Shown here: positions 17,481 to 27,196 of the stretch, piece by piece | Numbering within the stretch: position 1 is the stretch's first letter | How the letters are laid out: each line of letters opens with the position of its first letter | Source of the DNA: Bradyrhizobium stylosanthis | GTDB taxonomy: Bacteria > Pseudomonadota > Alphaproteobacteria > Rhizobiales > Xanthobacteraceae | NCBI RefSeq assembly: GCF_001641335.1 | Contig: NZ_LVEM01000002.1 | Coordinates: 124,001-188,000, forward strand | DNA length: 64,000 nt | Direction: 5' to 3' | The notes under the pieces: generated by a model | Databases searched by the model: none | What the model was told of the DNA's origin: nothing | What the model saw: only the letters and a program-made list of their open reading frames with translations | Translations under genes and position numbers: made by a program

Positions 17481-19433
17481 ATGCAAAAGCCGGCCAGACA
17501 ACGCGAACAGGGCAAGACGCCAATTGTCGAAATCAAGGGCGAGAACGGCGACGAGGTCGCGCCGCCGCCGCCGGAGGTGCTCGAGCCCGATCCCGAGCTG
17601 TCGCCCGAAGAGGCCGAGCAGGCGCGCAAGGATTACCTGCTGACGCGCTTCTGGATCAGCGCGCGCGGCTTCTGGAGCCGCAACGGCGACCGCCTGGCCT
17701 GGCCGTTCTCGCTCGGGCTCGGCGTGCTGATCGTCCTCACCGTCGCCTTTCAGTACGGCATCAATGTCTGGAATCGCGCGATCTTCGACGCCATCGAGAA
17801 GCGCGATGCGGGCACCGTCTTCCATCTCACTGCGGTCTTCTTCCCGCTCGCGATCGGCAGCATCGTGCTCGGCGTCGCGCAGGTGTTCGCGCGCATGAGC
17901 ATCCAGCGGCGCTGGCGGGGCTGGCTCACCAGCAGCGTGCTGACCCGCTGGCTCACCAACGGCCGCTACTACCAGCTCAACCTCGTCGGCGGCGACCACA
18001 AGAATCCGGAATACCGGATCGCGGAGGATTTGCGCATCGCGACCGACTCGCCGGTGGATTTCCTCGCCGGCGTCACCTCGGCGCTGCTCTCGGCTGTGAC
18101 CTTCATCGTCGTGCTCTGGACCATCGGCGGCGCGCTCACCGTCACGCTTGGCGGCTCCACTGTCACCATTCCCGGCTTCCTCGTGATCGCCGCGATGCTC
18201 TATGCCGCCATCGCCTCCGGCTCGATCGTGGTGATCGGCCGGCGCTTCGTGCAGGTCTCCGAGGACAAGAACCAGGCCGAGGCCGACTTCCGCTACACGC
18301 TGACGCGCGTGCGCGAGAACGGCGAGAGCATCGCCTTGCTCGGCGGCGAGGAGGAGGAGCGCGGCGGCATCGACCGCAACTTCACGAGCGTGCTGCGGCA
18401 ATGGGCGCGGCTCGCCGGACAGCACATGCGCACCACGCTGGTTTCGCAGGGATCGAGCCTCGTTGCCCCCATCGTGCCTCTCCTGCTCTGCGCGCCGAAA
18501 TTCCTCGACGGCAGCATGACGCTGGGACAGGTAATGCAGGCGGCGTCGGCCTTCACCATCGTGCAGAGCGCGTTCGGCTGGCTGGTGGACAATTATCCGC
18601 GGCTCGCCGACTGGAACGCCTGTGCGCGCCGCATCGCCTCGCTGATGATGTCGCTCGACGGCCTCGAGCGCGCCGAGCAGGGCGACGGCCTCGGCCGCAT
18701 CAAGCGCGGCGAGACCAGCAACGACGCCATGCTGGAATTGCACGACCTCTCGGTCACGCTGGATGACGGCACGGCCGTGGTCGGAGAGACCGAGGTGGTG
18801 ATCGAGCCCGGCGAGCGGCTGCTGGTCGCCGGCGAATCCGGCACCGGCAAGAGCACGCTGGTGCGCGCCATCGCGGGGCTCTGGCCATGGGGCGGCGGCA
18901 GCGTCAATTTCCACGCCGACCGGCGGCTGTTCATGCTGCCGCAGCGGCCTTACGTACCCTCGGGATCGCTGCGCCGCGCGGTCGCCTATCCCGGCGCCGC
19001 CGAAAACTGGACCGAGGAGGAGATCGGCGAAGCCCTGCACAAGGTCGGTCTCGACCATCTCAAGGAGAAGATCGAGGAAGAGGGGCCGTGGGACCAGACG
19101 CTATCCGGCGGCGAGAAGCAGCGCCTCGCCTTCGCGCGGCTGCTGCTGCACAACCCCGACATCGTCGTGCTGGACGAAGCGACCTCGGCGCTCGACGAGA
19201 AGAGCCAGGACAAGATGATGCAGATGGTCACCGACGAGTTGCCCAAAGCGACCATCGTCAGCGTCGCGCATCGCGTCGAGCTGGAAGCCTTCCACAGCCG
19301 CAAGATCGTGCTGGAGCGCCGCAAGGGCGGCGCCAAGCTCGTCAGCGACATCGACCTGATCCCGCGCAAGGGCAAGCGCAAGCTGCTCGGGCGATTCCTG
19401 CGGCAGCGCAAGGCGCCGAAGAAAGCGGCTTGA
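17481..19433 (+). CDS. ABC exporter, SbmA/BacA-related membrane domain fused to ATPase (BclA/YddA-like)
   Basis: The 650-residue half-transporter has an N-terminal acidic Pro-rich tail and a membrane domain at about 60-400. It has the segments WNRAIFDAIEKRD, the WRGWLT / RWLTNGRYYQL block and NPEYRIAEDLRIATDSPVDF, all characteristic of the SbmA/BacA/ABCD group. The ATPase has Walker A GESGTGKS at 451-458, the signature LSGGEKQ from 541, and Walker B IVVLDEATSALD from 561. Proteins of this shape in Bradyrhizobium (BclA) import peptides and are needed for bacteroid differentiation against plant NCR peptides, but several paralogues exist and I cannot say this is that one. It follows the sensor kinase by 52 bases. 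Confidence 0.88.
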   Translation: MQKPARQREQGKTPIVEIKGENGDEVAPPPPEVLEPDPELSPEEAEQARKDYLLTRFWISARGFWSRNGDRLAWPFSLGLGVLIVLTVAFQYGINVWNRAIFDAIEKRDAGTVFHLTAVFFPLAIGSIVLGVAQVFARMSIQRRWRGWLTSSVLTRWLTNGRYYQLNLVGGDHKNPEYRIAEDLRIATDSPVDFLAGVTSALLSAVTFIVVLWTIGGALTVTLGGSTVTIPGFLVIAAMLYAAIASGSIVVIGRRFVQVSEDKNQAEADFRYTLTRVRENGESIALLGGEEEERGGIDRNFTSVLRQWARLAGQHMRTTLVSQGSSLVAPIVPLLLCAPKFLDGSMTLGQVMQAASAFTIVQSAFGWLVDNYPRLADWNACARRIASLMMSLDGLERAEQGDGLGRIKRGETSNDAMLELHDLSVTLDDGTAVVGETEVVIEPGERLLVAGESGTGKSTLVRAIAGLWPWGGGSVNFHADRRLFMLPQRPYVPSGSLRRAVAYPGAAENWTEEEIGEALHKVGLDHLKEKIEEEGPWDQTLSGGEKQRLAFARLLLHNPDIVVLDEATSALDEKSQDKMMQMVTDELPKATIVSVAHRVELEAFHSRKIVLERRKGGAKLVSDIDLIPRKGKRKLLGRFLRQRKAPKKAA

Positions 19434-19470
19434 GGCTTCGTAGCGCTCGCAAGCGAGCCAAGATTCGCTC

Positions 19471-19590
19471 GTCGTCCCGGCGCAGGCCGGGACCCATACC
19501 CCCAGGAAGCAGTTTGGCGAAGATCGGAGTGGGAGCCTTCGCACACCACTCACATTCGTGGTTATGGGTCCCGGCCTGCGCCGGGACGAC
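19471..19590. repeat. Palindromic intergenic repeat, family C copy 1
   Basis: GTCGTCCCGGCGCAGGCCGG at the left is mirrored by CCGGCCTGCGCCGGGACGAC at the right, with the halves separated by a variable middle. Copies lie at 45961 and 62531. Confidence 0.85.
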
Positions 19591-19673
19591 ACCGAGATTG
19601 TGGCTCGCATCGAGCGTTGGAGTCCCCGCCAAAACCGGCTATGCATGCGCCGCCTGCAACGAGGACCTGCTGC

Positions 19674-20498
19674 TTGACGCCCGACAATGCCCCTCCATCC
19701 GCGCCGTTCGGCGCGTTTGCGCCGAATGCGGCGCAGGCCGCGATCATTCGCCTCGCGCAGCAGTCGGGGCTGAAGCGCGGCGCGTTCCGGCCGTGGATGT
19801 CGCGGCTGGTCAATCTGCTGCGCGGCGGGCCGATCGACGTGCAATATCAGGGCGCCTCGTTCCGCTTCTATCACCAGGGCAGCGCCACCGAGCGCGGCGC
19901 GCTGTTCAATCCTGACTACAATCTCGACGAGCTCGATTTCCTGCGCCAGCACACGCCAGCGGGCGGTGTGTTCGTTGACGTCGGCGCCAATGTCGGCACC
20001 TTTGCGCTGGTGATGGCGCAGCAGGTCGGCGCAACCGGCAAGGTGGTCGCGATCGAGCCGCATCCCCTCACCTTCGGGCGGCTCGCCTTCAACCATGCCG
20101 CATCGAAAGCAACACAGGTGCGCCTGGTTCAGGCCGCGGCGGGCGACAGTGACGGCGAGCTGATGATCGAGAGCGGCGGCGGCAATCTCGGCGCCACGCA
20201 TGTCGTCACCGGCACGGCCAGCGCGGAAGCCATCAAGGTGCCGTCGCTGCGCCTGACCCGCATTCTCGACGAGGCCGGCGTTACCCGAGTCGATTCGCTC
20301 AAGATCGACGTCGAAGGTTTCGAGGACCGCGTGCTGATCGGCTTCTTCCGCGACGCGCCGCAATCGCTGTGGCCGCGCGCGGTCGTGATCGAGCATCTGT
20401 CACAAAACGAATGGCAGCAGGATTGTATTGCCGACATGGTCGCGCGCGGCTTCACGGTCGCGCGCAAGACGCGGAGCAATACGTTCCTGTCGCGCTGA
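19674..20498 (+). CDS. FkbM family SAM-dependent methyltransferase
   Basis: About 274 residues from TTG 19674, which has GAGG nine bases upstream; the frame stays open to 19617, overlapping repeat-derived sequence. The SAM-binding fold is clear: VFVDVGANVGTFALVMAQ, then VVAIEPHP, and the FkbM signature DSLKIDVEGFEDRVLIG toward the C-terminus. FkbM enzymes O-methylate sugars, polyketides or glycolipids. No glycan genes lie adjacent, so the acceptor is unknown. Confidence 0.88.
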   Translation: MTPDNAPPSAPFGAFAPNAAQAAIIRLAQQSGLKRGAFRPWMSRLVNLLRGGPIDVQYQGASFRFYHQGSATERGALFNPDYNLDELDFLRQHTPAGGVFVDVGANVGTFALVMAQQVGATGKVVAIEPHPLTFGRLAFNHAASKATQVRLVQAAAGDSDGELMIESGGGNLGATHVVTGTASAEAIKVPSLRLTRILDEAGVTRVDSLKIDVEGFEDRVLIGFFRDAPQSLWPRAVVIEHLSQNEWQQDCIADMVARGFTVARKTRSNTFLSR

Positions 20499-20523
20499 CG
20501 GAATCAGGCAACGGAGGTTTGCG

Positions 20524-20910
20524 ATGATCGACCATCTGGGTTTCTCGGTCTCCGATTACGAGCGTGCGAAAGCGTTTTATGCGAAGGCGCTGGCGCCGCT
20601 CGATTACAGCCTGATCATGGAAGTGACGGCGGAGCAGACCGGCCACGCCGCGGCGGCCGGCTTCGGCGCAGGCGGCAAGCCTGATCTCTGGTTCGGCGCC
20701 GAAGGCGCCATGAACAAGCCGGTGCACATCGCGATCACGGCCAAGGACCGCGCCACAGTTGATGCCTTCTACAAGGCGGCGATGGCCGCCGGCGGGCGCG
20801 ACAACGGGCCTCCGGGTATCCGGGCGCATTATCACGCGAACTATTACGGCGCGTTCGTGCTCGACCCTGACGGCCACAACATCGAGGCCGTCTGTCACGC
20901 GCCGGAATAG
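20524..20910 (+). CDS. VOC (glyoxalase/bleomycin resistance fold) family protein
   Basis: The 128-residue product starts MIDHLGFSVSDYERAKAFYAKAL, the standard first half of a vicinal-oxygen-chelate fold. It ends YGAFVLDPDGHNIEAVCH, where the final Glu is the usual metal ligand. The reaction is unknown. ATG 20524 has a strong GGAGG upstream. It is followed 65 bases later by a PNPOx-like gene on the same strand. Confidence 0.88.
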   Translation: MIDHLGFSVSDYERAKAFYAKALAPLDYSLIMEVTAEQTGHAAAAGFGAGGKPDLWFGAEGAMNKPVHIAITAKDRATVDAFYKAAMAAGGRDNGPPGIRAHYHANYYGAFVLDPDGHNIEAVCHAPE

Positions 20911-20975
20911 ACGGGTTCCGGCTGGAACATCGCATCCCGCGGGCCGTTATCGATCCTTGCAGCAAGGAGTACGAT

Positions 20976-21461
20976 ATGGCCAACGACAATGCCCGCGACG
21001 TCGACCGCGTTTGGGATCTGATGAAGAAGATCGGATTCGCGATGCTGGTGACGCGCGACGGCGACAAGCTGCGCGCGCGGCCGATGAGCGCCTATCTCGA
21101 TCGCGACGCGAACACGATCTTCTTCCTCACCGACGCGCGCCGTCACAAGGACGAGGAGATCGCGCGCAATCCCTCCATCAACCTGTCGTTCGCCGATGCC
21201 GGCAGCCAGAAATATGTTTCGCTGACCGGCACTGCCGCCGTCTCCAACGACCGCGCGAAGATCAAGCAGCTGTTCACGACGCCGGCGAAGGCATGGTGGG
21301 ACTCCGCGGAGGATCCCAATATCCGCGTGCTCAAGATCACGCCTGACGACGCCGAGTTCTGGGACTCGCCGGGCACGGTGATCTCCTATGTGAAGATGGC
21401 TGCCGCGGCGGTGACGAACACGCGTCCCGATATCGGCGAGAACCGCAAGGTCTCGATGTGA
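20976..21461 (+). CDS. Pyridoxamine 5'-phosphate oxidase-like (general stress protein 26 type) flavoprotein
   Basis: The 161-residue split-barrel protein has FAMLVTRDGDKLRARPMSAYLD at the N-terminus, the IFFLTDARRHKDEEIARNPSINLSFAD core, a Y-V-S-L-T-G strand and a WWDSAEDPNIRVLKITPDDAEFWD C-terminal half. This pattern matches the general stress protein family within the PNPOx clan, which binds FMN or F420. The physiological substrate is not known. AAGGAG precedes the ATG. Its stop overlaps the next gene by 4 bases. Confidence 0.88.
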   Translation: MANDNARDVDRVWDLMKKIGFAMLVTRDGDKLRARPMSAYLDRDANTIFFLTDARRHKDEEIARNPSINLSFADAGSQKYVSLTGTAAVSNDRAKIKQLFTTPAKAWWDSAEDPNIRVLKITPDDAEFWDSPGTVISYVKMAAAAVTNTRPDIGENRKVSM

Positions 21462-21721
21462 CGCCGATCGAGCCGCCCGAGATTCCACCGTCGACACCGG
21501 GCACTCCGACCGAGCCGCCGCCGGGCATTCCGCCCGGCAATCCGCAGCCCGAGATCACGCCGCCGGTGCGCGAGCCCGGCGAATCACCGCGGCCCGACGA
21601 ATTGCCGGGCCGCTTGCCCGAAGAGATTCCATCGCGCGGGCCGAACGGACCGCTCACTCCCAATCCCGCGACGGACGCAATGCCGCCGCGGATCGCATAT
21701 GAGGCGAAGCATCACATGTGA
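21458..21721 (+). CDS. Small proline-rich protein of unknown function
   Basis: The 87-residue product starts at GTG 21458, overlapping the stop of the stress-protein gene (GTGA), so it is probably translationally coupled. About one third of residues are Pro, with Glu and Gly (PPEIPPSTPGTP, PPPGIPPGNP). It has no signal peptide or membrane segment. It is likely disordered. Similar Pro-rich tails downstream of PNPOx-like genes may occur in related genomes, but I cannot confirm this. Confidence 0.6.
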   Translation: MTPIEPPEIPPSTPGTPTEPPPGIPPGNPQPEITPPVREPGESPRPDELPGRLPEEIPSRGPNGPLTPNPATDAMPPRIAYEAKHHM

Positions 21722-21888
21722 GGCGATTGCAACGTACGCCTGAATGCGCAATGAACGTCACCATAGTGAGGTGATTTGCGTGCAGAAATAAATCGGGCCA
21801 CGACCGCTTCGCCCGCCACAATGCGGCCTAACGCGTAGCTGTTCATCCCAACACTTCGTCAAAGAACCTTCCGGGGAAGTTCACCATC

Positions 21889-23958
21889 ATGACCAACCTT
21901 CGTTTCGTGCTGCTTGCGACGTCGGCTCTCACCGCGATGCAATTGGCCAACACCGCATCGCATGCGCAGGGCGCCTCGCCGCTCGTCGTCGCGCAGGCCC
22001 AGCCACAGCAAGAGACTGGCCCTGACGGAAAACCGAAGCAGCCGCCGAAGGGCCCGCCAGGCGCCGCGCCGCCTGCAGCCCCGGCACGCCCGGCCGCACC
22101 GCCGCCCGCTGCGGCACCGCCTCACCCGCCCGCCGCGCCTCCGCCGGCTGCCGCGCCTGCGCGCCCTGCCGCGCCGCCGCCCCCACCGCCTCCGCCTGCG
22201 GCCCGCCCGGCTCCGCCGCCGCCTCCCCCGCCGCCTGCCGCCCCGAAGCAGCCGTCGCCGCCTCCGGCCGCGGCTCCGCAGCAGCATGCCCCGACCCCGC
22301 CGCCTCCGCCGCCCCCTGCAGCACGTCCGGCTCCCACGCCGCCTCCCGCCGCGGCTCCACAGCACACGCCTCCGCCTCCGCCGCCCCCTGCAGCGGCGCG
22401 CCCGGCGCCTGCGCCCACGGCGACGCCCCCGGCCCCTCCGCCCGCAGCACCGGCGGTGCGACCTGCCGCGCCTGCCCCGGCCACAACGCCGGCTCCGGCC
22501 GCAACACCTGCGCCGACCGCGACGCCCGCTCCGGGCGCGGCGCCGGCTGGCCGCCCCGGCGTGCCACCGCCGCCGCCCGGCGTGCGTCCCGGTTCGCCTC
22601 CGCCGCCGGCAGGGGCAGCGCCCGCTCCGACGGCAACGCCGGCTCCCGGTGGCGCCGCGACGCCGCTGCCCGGACGTCCGGGATCGGCAGCGCCGGCTCC
22701 CGGCGCGCCTCCGGCTCCGGCGGCGACGCCAGCTCCTGGCCAGCAAGGTGGAACGCCGCCTGCCGGCGCGCCCGCAGCCGGAACTCCGGCTGCGCCGCCC
22801 CAGGCCGGCAACCTCCCTGCACGGCCGCCCGCACCTCCCGCCGGTGCTGCGGCGCCGACAGTCGTGCCGGGCACGCCGGCTGCAGCGCCTCCGCCCGACA
22901 GGGCGCAATACAGGCCGCCGACGGTTGCGCCGGCCTTCCGCGCCGCGCCGACGGTTGCAGCACCGCTGCCGCCGCCCCCCCGTCCGCAGCAGCGTGACCT
23001 GACGCCGCTCGCGATCGGTGCGGGCGTGGTGGCCGGTGCAGTGATCGGCGCGACCATCGCCGACATGCACAGCCAGCGCCGCGAAGTCGTCGAAGGCGGC
23101 CGCACCGTCTACACCGAGCCGGACCGCATCATCATCCGCGATCCGGGCGGGCAGGCGTATGTTCGCGGCAACGACCTCTATCGCTTCCGCTACGGCGCCC
23201 GCGACATCCGCACCGATACCGTCGGCGGCGAAACGCGGACGGTCGTGGTGCGTCCCGACGGCAGCGAGGTCATCACCGTGGTCGCCGCGGACGGTTCGCT
23301 GCTGCGGCGAATCCGCAGGGACCCGCGCGGACGCGAGATCGTGATCATCGACAACAGCTATCGCGATCCGCGGGCGGTCGGCGGCTTCTATGTCGACGTG
23401 CCGCCGCCGGTGGTCAACATCCCCTACGATCGCTACATCGTCGACGCCCAGGAAGCGTCGCCGGACGTGATCTACCAGACCATGCGGGCACCGCCGGTGC
23501 AGCGGATCGATCGGCGCTACTCGCTCGACGAGATCCGCTACAGCCCGAACGTCCGCATGCAGATGCCGAGCATCGACGTCAACACGATCAACTTCGAAAC
23601 GGGATCGTGGACCATCCCGCCGGACCAGGCGGCTCGGCTGCAGGTGATCGCCGACGGCATCAACCAGGCGCTCCAGGCCAATCCGCAGGAGGTGTTCCTG
23701 ATCGAGGGCCACACCGACGCGGTCGGCAACGACGTCGACAATCTGTCGCTGTCGGACCGCCGCGCGCAGGCCGCCGCCGAGCTGCTGACCCAGCAGTTCA
23801 ACGTGCCGGCGGAGAACCTGACGTCGCAGGGTTACGGCGAGCAGTACCTGAAGGAGCAGACGCAGGGGCCGAGCCTGATCAACCGGCGCGTCACCGTCCG
23901 CCGCATCACGCCGCTGCTCAACGGCGGCCAGGCCAACGCGGCACCGCCGCCGCGCTGA
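21889..23958 (+). CDS. OmpA-family envelope protein with long Pro/Ala-rich segment
   Basis: The 689-residue product has a signal peptide (cleavage near SHA/QG, residue 26). A low-complexity Pro/Ala-rich region follows at about 45-365, with polyproline runs. Next is a glycine-zipper-like hydrophobic segment (374-393, LAIGAGVVAGAVIGATIADM), a basic linker region with VYTEPDRIIIRDP, and a C-terminal OmpA domain at about 562-680 (VFLIEGHTDAVGNDVDNLSLSDRRAQ, with the peptidoglycan-binding Asp and Arg). It probably tethers the envelope to peptidoglycan, with the Pro-rich arm spanning the periplasm. GGGGAAG precedes the start. A strong terminator follows. Confidence 0.92.
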   Translation: MTNLRFVLLATSALTAMQLANTASHAQGASPLVVAQAQPQQETGPDGKPKQPPKGPPGAAPPAAPARPAAPPPAAAPPHPPAAPPPAAAPARPAAPPPPPPPPAARPAPPPPPPPPAAPKQPSPPPAAAPQQHAPTPPPPPPPAARPAPTPPPAAAPQHTPPPPPPPAAARPAPAPTATPPAPPPAAPAVRPAAPAPATTPAPAATPAPTATPAPGAAPAGRPGVPPPPPGVRPGSPPPPAGAAPAPTATPAPGGAATPLPGRPGSAAPAPGAPPAPAATPAPGQQGGTPPAGAPAAGTPAAPPQAGNLPARPPAPPAGAAAPTVVPGTPAAAPPPDRAQYRPPTVAPAFRAAPTVAAPLPPPPRPQQRDLTPLAIGAGVVAGAVIGATIADMHSQRREVVEGGRTVYTEPDRIIIRDPGGQAYVRGNDLYRFRYGARDIRTDTVGGETRTVVVRPDGSEVITVVAADGSLLRRIRRDPRGREIVIIDNSYRDPRAVGGFYVDVPPPVVNIPYDRYIVDAQEASPDVIYQTMRAPPVQRIDRRYSLDEIRYSPNVRMQMPSIDVNTINFETGSWTIPPDQAARLQVIADGINQALQANPQEVFLIEGHTDAVGNDVDNLSLSDRRAQAAAELLTQQFNVPAENLTSQGYGEQYLKEQTQGPSLINRRVTVRRITPLLNGGQANAAPPPR

Positions 23959-23976
23959 GGCGACACGCATCAATGC

Positions 23977-24009
23977 AAATGGCCGGGAGCGATCCCGGCC
24001 ATTTTTTTG
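23977..24009 (+). terminator. Rho-independent terminator after the OmpA-family gene
   Basis: An AAATGGCCGGGA/TCCCGGCCATTT stem (23977-24004) with a short GCGA loop runs into seven T residues. Confidence 0.93.
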
Positions 24010-24020
24010 TTTTGGGCTCT

Positions 24021-24155
24021 CATGCCCCGGACGCAGCGCAGCACGCAGTGATGCGCTGCAGAGCCGGGGCCCACACACTATGGATGCAGTTGGATTTGGG
24101 TCATGGGTCCCGGCTCTGCGACGCACCGCTGCGCGCTGCATCGCGTCCGGGACAC
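24021..24155. repeat. Palindromic intergenic repeat, family D copy 1
   Basis: It begins CATGCCCCGGACGCAGCGCA and ends GCGTCCGGGACACG, with an internal GAGCCGGGGCCCA/GGGTCCCGGCTCTG pair. A second copy lies at 44519. Confidence 0.8.
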
Positions 24156-24165
24156 GGATGGAACG

Positions 24166-24282
24166 CGTAGGGTGGGTTAGCCGAAGGCGTAACCCACCAA
24201 CTTCGTTCGGCAAATGCGGAAGCGTGGTGGGTTACGCCGAGCAGATGCGCTTCGCGCATCTGCAGGGCTAACCCACCCTACG
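24166..24282. repeat. Palindromic intergenic repeat, family A copy with internal insert
   Basis: This TTAGCC subtype carries an extra small hairpin (CAGATGCGCTTCGCGCATCTG, about 24243-24263) inside its right arm, making it longer than other copies. Confidence 0.8.
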
Positions 24283-24285
24283 ATC

Positions 24286-25680
<1,395 letters not shown>

Positions 25681-25715
25681 TCAAATTTCGCGGGGGTCGG
25701 CACGCATTTAATGGC

Positions 25716-26492
25716 TCAAATCGAGGGTTCGGGGCCGGTCTTGCGGCCGAACAGGCGCTGGCGGAGGCGGTAGCCGGGCGCGGCCAGCCGGGTCAGCGCG
25801 GCGTCCACCGCCGCGTCCGAGAACCGCGTCCGCGGCCAGCGGTAGATCAGTGCGTAGGCCAGCCAGATCACGACGAAGGTGACGAGGCCGGCAATCGAGA
25901 CGTCGGTGAAGAAGTGCCCGCCGAAGGCCATGCGCAGCCCGCTGGTGACCGCGCCGAAGATCACCGCCGCGGCATAGGCGAGCGGCCGCCACGCCGGCGG
26001 CGCCAGCGCGGCCGGGGCCAGCGTCCAGAACGCGGTCGCGCCCTCGCCGGAGAAGAACGAGCAGTTGCGCGCACAGCCGCCGCGCGGATCCCACCACGGC
26101 ACGAATTGCTGGTCGCCGGCAAACTGCGTCACCACCACCGGACGCGGCCGGCCCCAATAGGTCTTGAACGTGAGGTTGGTGAGGATGCCCGCCGACAGGA
26201 TGATCGTCGTCAGCAGGAACACCATCGCGCGCCCCGACACCATCAGCGGCCGGTCCGGCCGAAACAGCTTGACCACGAGCGCCACCAGCGAAGGCAGCAC
26301 GAAGGCCCAGGCGATCCACATCGCCGCGTCGCGCACAAAGCCCGCCCAGGCCACCGATTTGAGCGGAAAGGTTTTGGTCTCGGGGTCGAAGAACAGCGAC
26401 GCCAGCTTGAGATCGAGCTCGGGATAGAGGCCGAAAAGAACGCCGATCACGAGCCACAGCGCCAGGCCGATGAAGAGTCCGGTACGGTTCAT
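25716..26492 (-). CDS. PAP2-family membrane phosphatase
   Basis: The 258-residue protein has five to six membrane helices and the lipid phosphatase signature in three parts: K110 with RP117-118 in KTYWGRPRP, FSGE at 147-150 where most members have PSGH, and R187...H193...D197 in LRMAFGGHFFTD. The second motif thus lacks the usual His. Members dephosphorylate undecaprenyl pyrophosphate, phosphatidate or lipid A. The conserved NCSFFSGEGATAFW context suggests a defined subgroup rather than a dead enzyme. It lies 92 bases upstream of argG on the same strand. Confidence 0.85.
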   Translation of the reverse strand: MNRTGLFIGLALWLVIGVLFGLYPELDLKLASLFFDPETKTFPLKSVAWAGFVRDAAMWIAWAFVLPSLVALVVKLFRPDRPLMVSGRAMVFLLTTIILSAGILTNLTFKTYWGRPRPVVVTQFAGDQQFVPWWDPRGGCARNCSFFSGEGATAFWTLAPAALAPPAWRPLAYAAAVIFGAVTSGLRMAFGGHFFTDVSIAGLVTFVVIWLAYALIYRWPRTRFSDAAVDAALTRLAAPGYRLRQRLFGRKTGPEPSI

Positions 26493-26574
26493 GGCGCGCG
26501 GTTTAGCGGAGTGGGAGCGGGATGGAAACCCCGGGGAAAGCGCCCACCCTCCCCTTCCAGGGGAAGGTCAGCAA

Positions 26575-27069
26575 TCACCGCGCATCTTGCGTTGAATTCG
26601 ACGGCAGCGGCGGAGGCGGCTTGCGCGGGGGCGGCGGGTTGCGCCAGGCGCCGGCGTTGCGGCCGGCGACCAGCCAGTAGACGACGCCGGCGACGATGCC
26701 CGCACCCGTCATGATTTCCAGATGCCGCCGCACGATGCCCTCGAACTGCAGCGTGTCGGAGTGGAAGGGAACGAGGCCGAGATAGCAGGCAAGCCCGACA
26801 AGGCCGCCGCCGACGGCATAGGCGAGCGCGCTGCGGATGTAGAGCGCTTCGGTGATGGCGACGATCACCGCCGCCGGCACCAGCGCGAAACCCGAGACGA
26901 AGATGAAGCCGAAGCCGAGCAGGATGTCGATCGCGCCCTGGTCGACGGGACCTGCGCCGAGATCGGCAAACTCCGGAAACAGCAGCGCGCCGACGACGAT
27001 CATGCCGCCGACGAAACAGGCGGCCAGGAAGCCGATGAATATGACGATGAGGCGGCCGATCAGGGACAT
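26575..27069 (-). CDS. Multi-pass membrane protein of unknown function
   Basis: The 164-residue product from ATG 27069 has four hydrophobic segments (about 5-30, 47-72, 77-97 and 115-132). It ends in a Pro-rich cytoplasmic or periplasmic tail (WRNPPPPRKPPPPLPSN). The frame extends to 27114, but the extra residues (MLRRYAPRNDGES) are translated from a family B repeat and are not a real N-terminus. No domain is recognised. Confidence 0.65.
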   Translation of the reverse strand: MSLIGRLIVIFIGFLAACFVGGMIVVGALLFPEFADLGAGPVDQGAIDILLGFGFIFVSGFALVPAAVIVAITEALYIRSALAYAVGGGLVGLACYLGLVPFHSDTLQFEGIVRRHLEIMTGAGIVAGVVYWLVAGRNAGAWRNPPPPRKPPPPLPSNSTQDAR

Positions 27070-27083
27070 GGCGCTACTCTCAC

Positions 27084-27169
27084 CGTCATTGCGAGGAGCG
27101 TAGCGACGAAGCAATCCAGATTGCCGCGGCGGAAAGACGCTGGATTGCTTCGCTTCGCTCGCAATGACG
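27084..27169. repeat. Palindromic intergenic repeat, family B copy 1
   Basis: CGTCATTGCGAGGAGCGTAG and GAAGCAATCCAG at the left are mirrored by CTGGATTGCTTCGCTTCGCTCGCAATGACG at the right. Copies lie at 30224 and, as a half, at 56421. Confidence 0.88.
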
Positions 27170-27196
27170 GGGGTGCGAGAGCGCGGGCACGCATCC

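Noticed and set aside
17127..19058. 643-codon frame antisense to the ABC transporter and kinase
   Set aside because: High-GC shadow with His/Arg/Asp-rich composition and no recognisable motifs.
21859..24213. 784-codon open frame antisense to the OmpA-family gene
   Set aside because: Product is an Arg/Gly-rich low-complexity shadow of the Pro/Ala codons; the plus-strand gene has a signal peptide and OmpA domain.
27070..27114. N-terminal extension MLRRYAPRNDGES on the membrane protein
   Set aside because: Translated from repeat B; the same peptide type appears at 30254 in front of an unrelated SDR.
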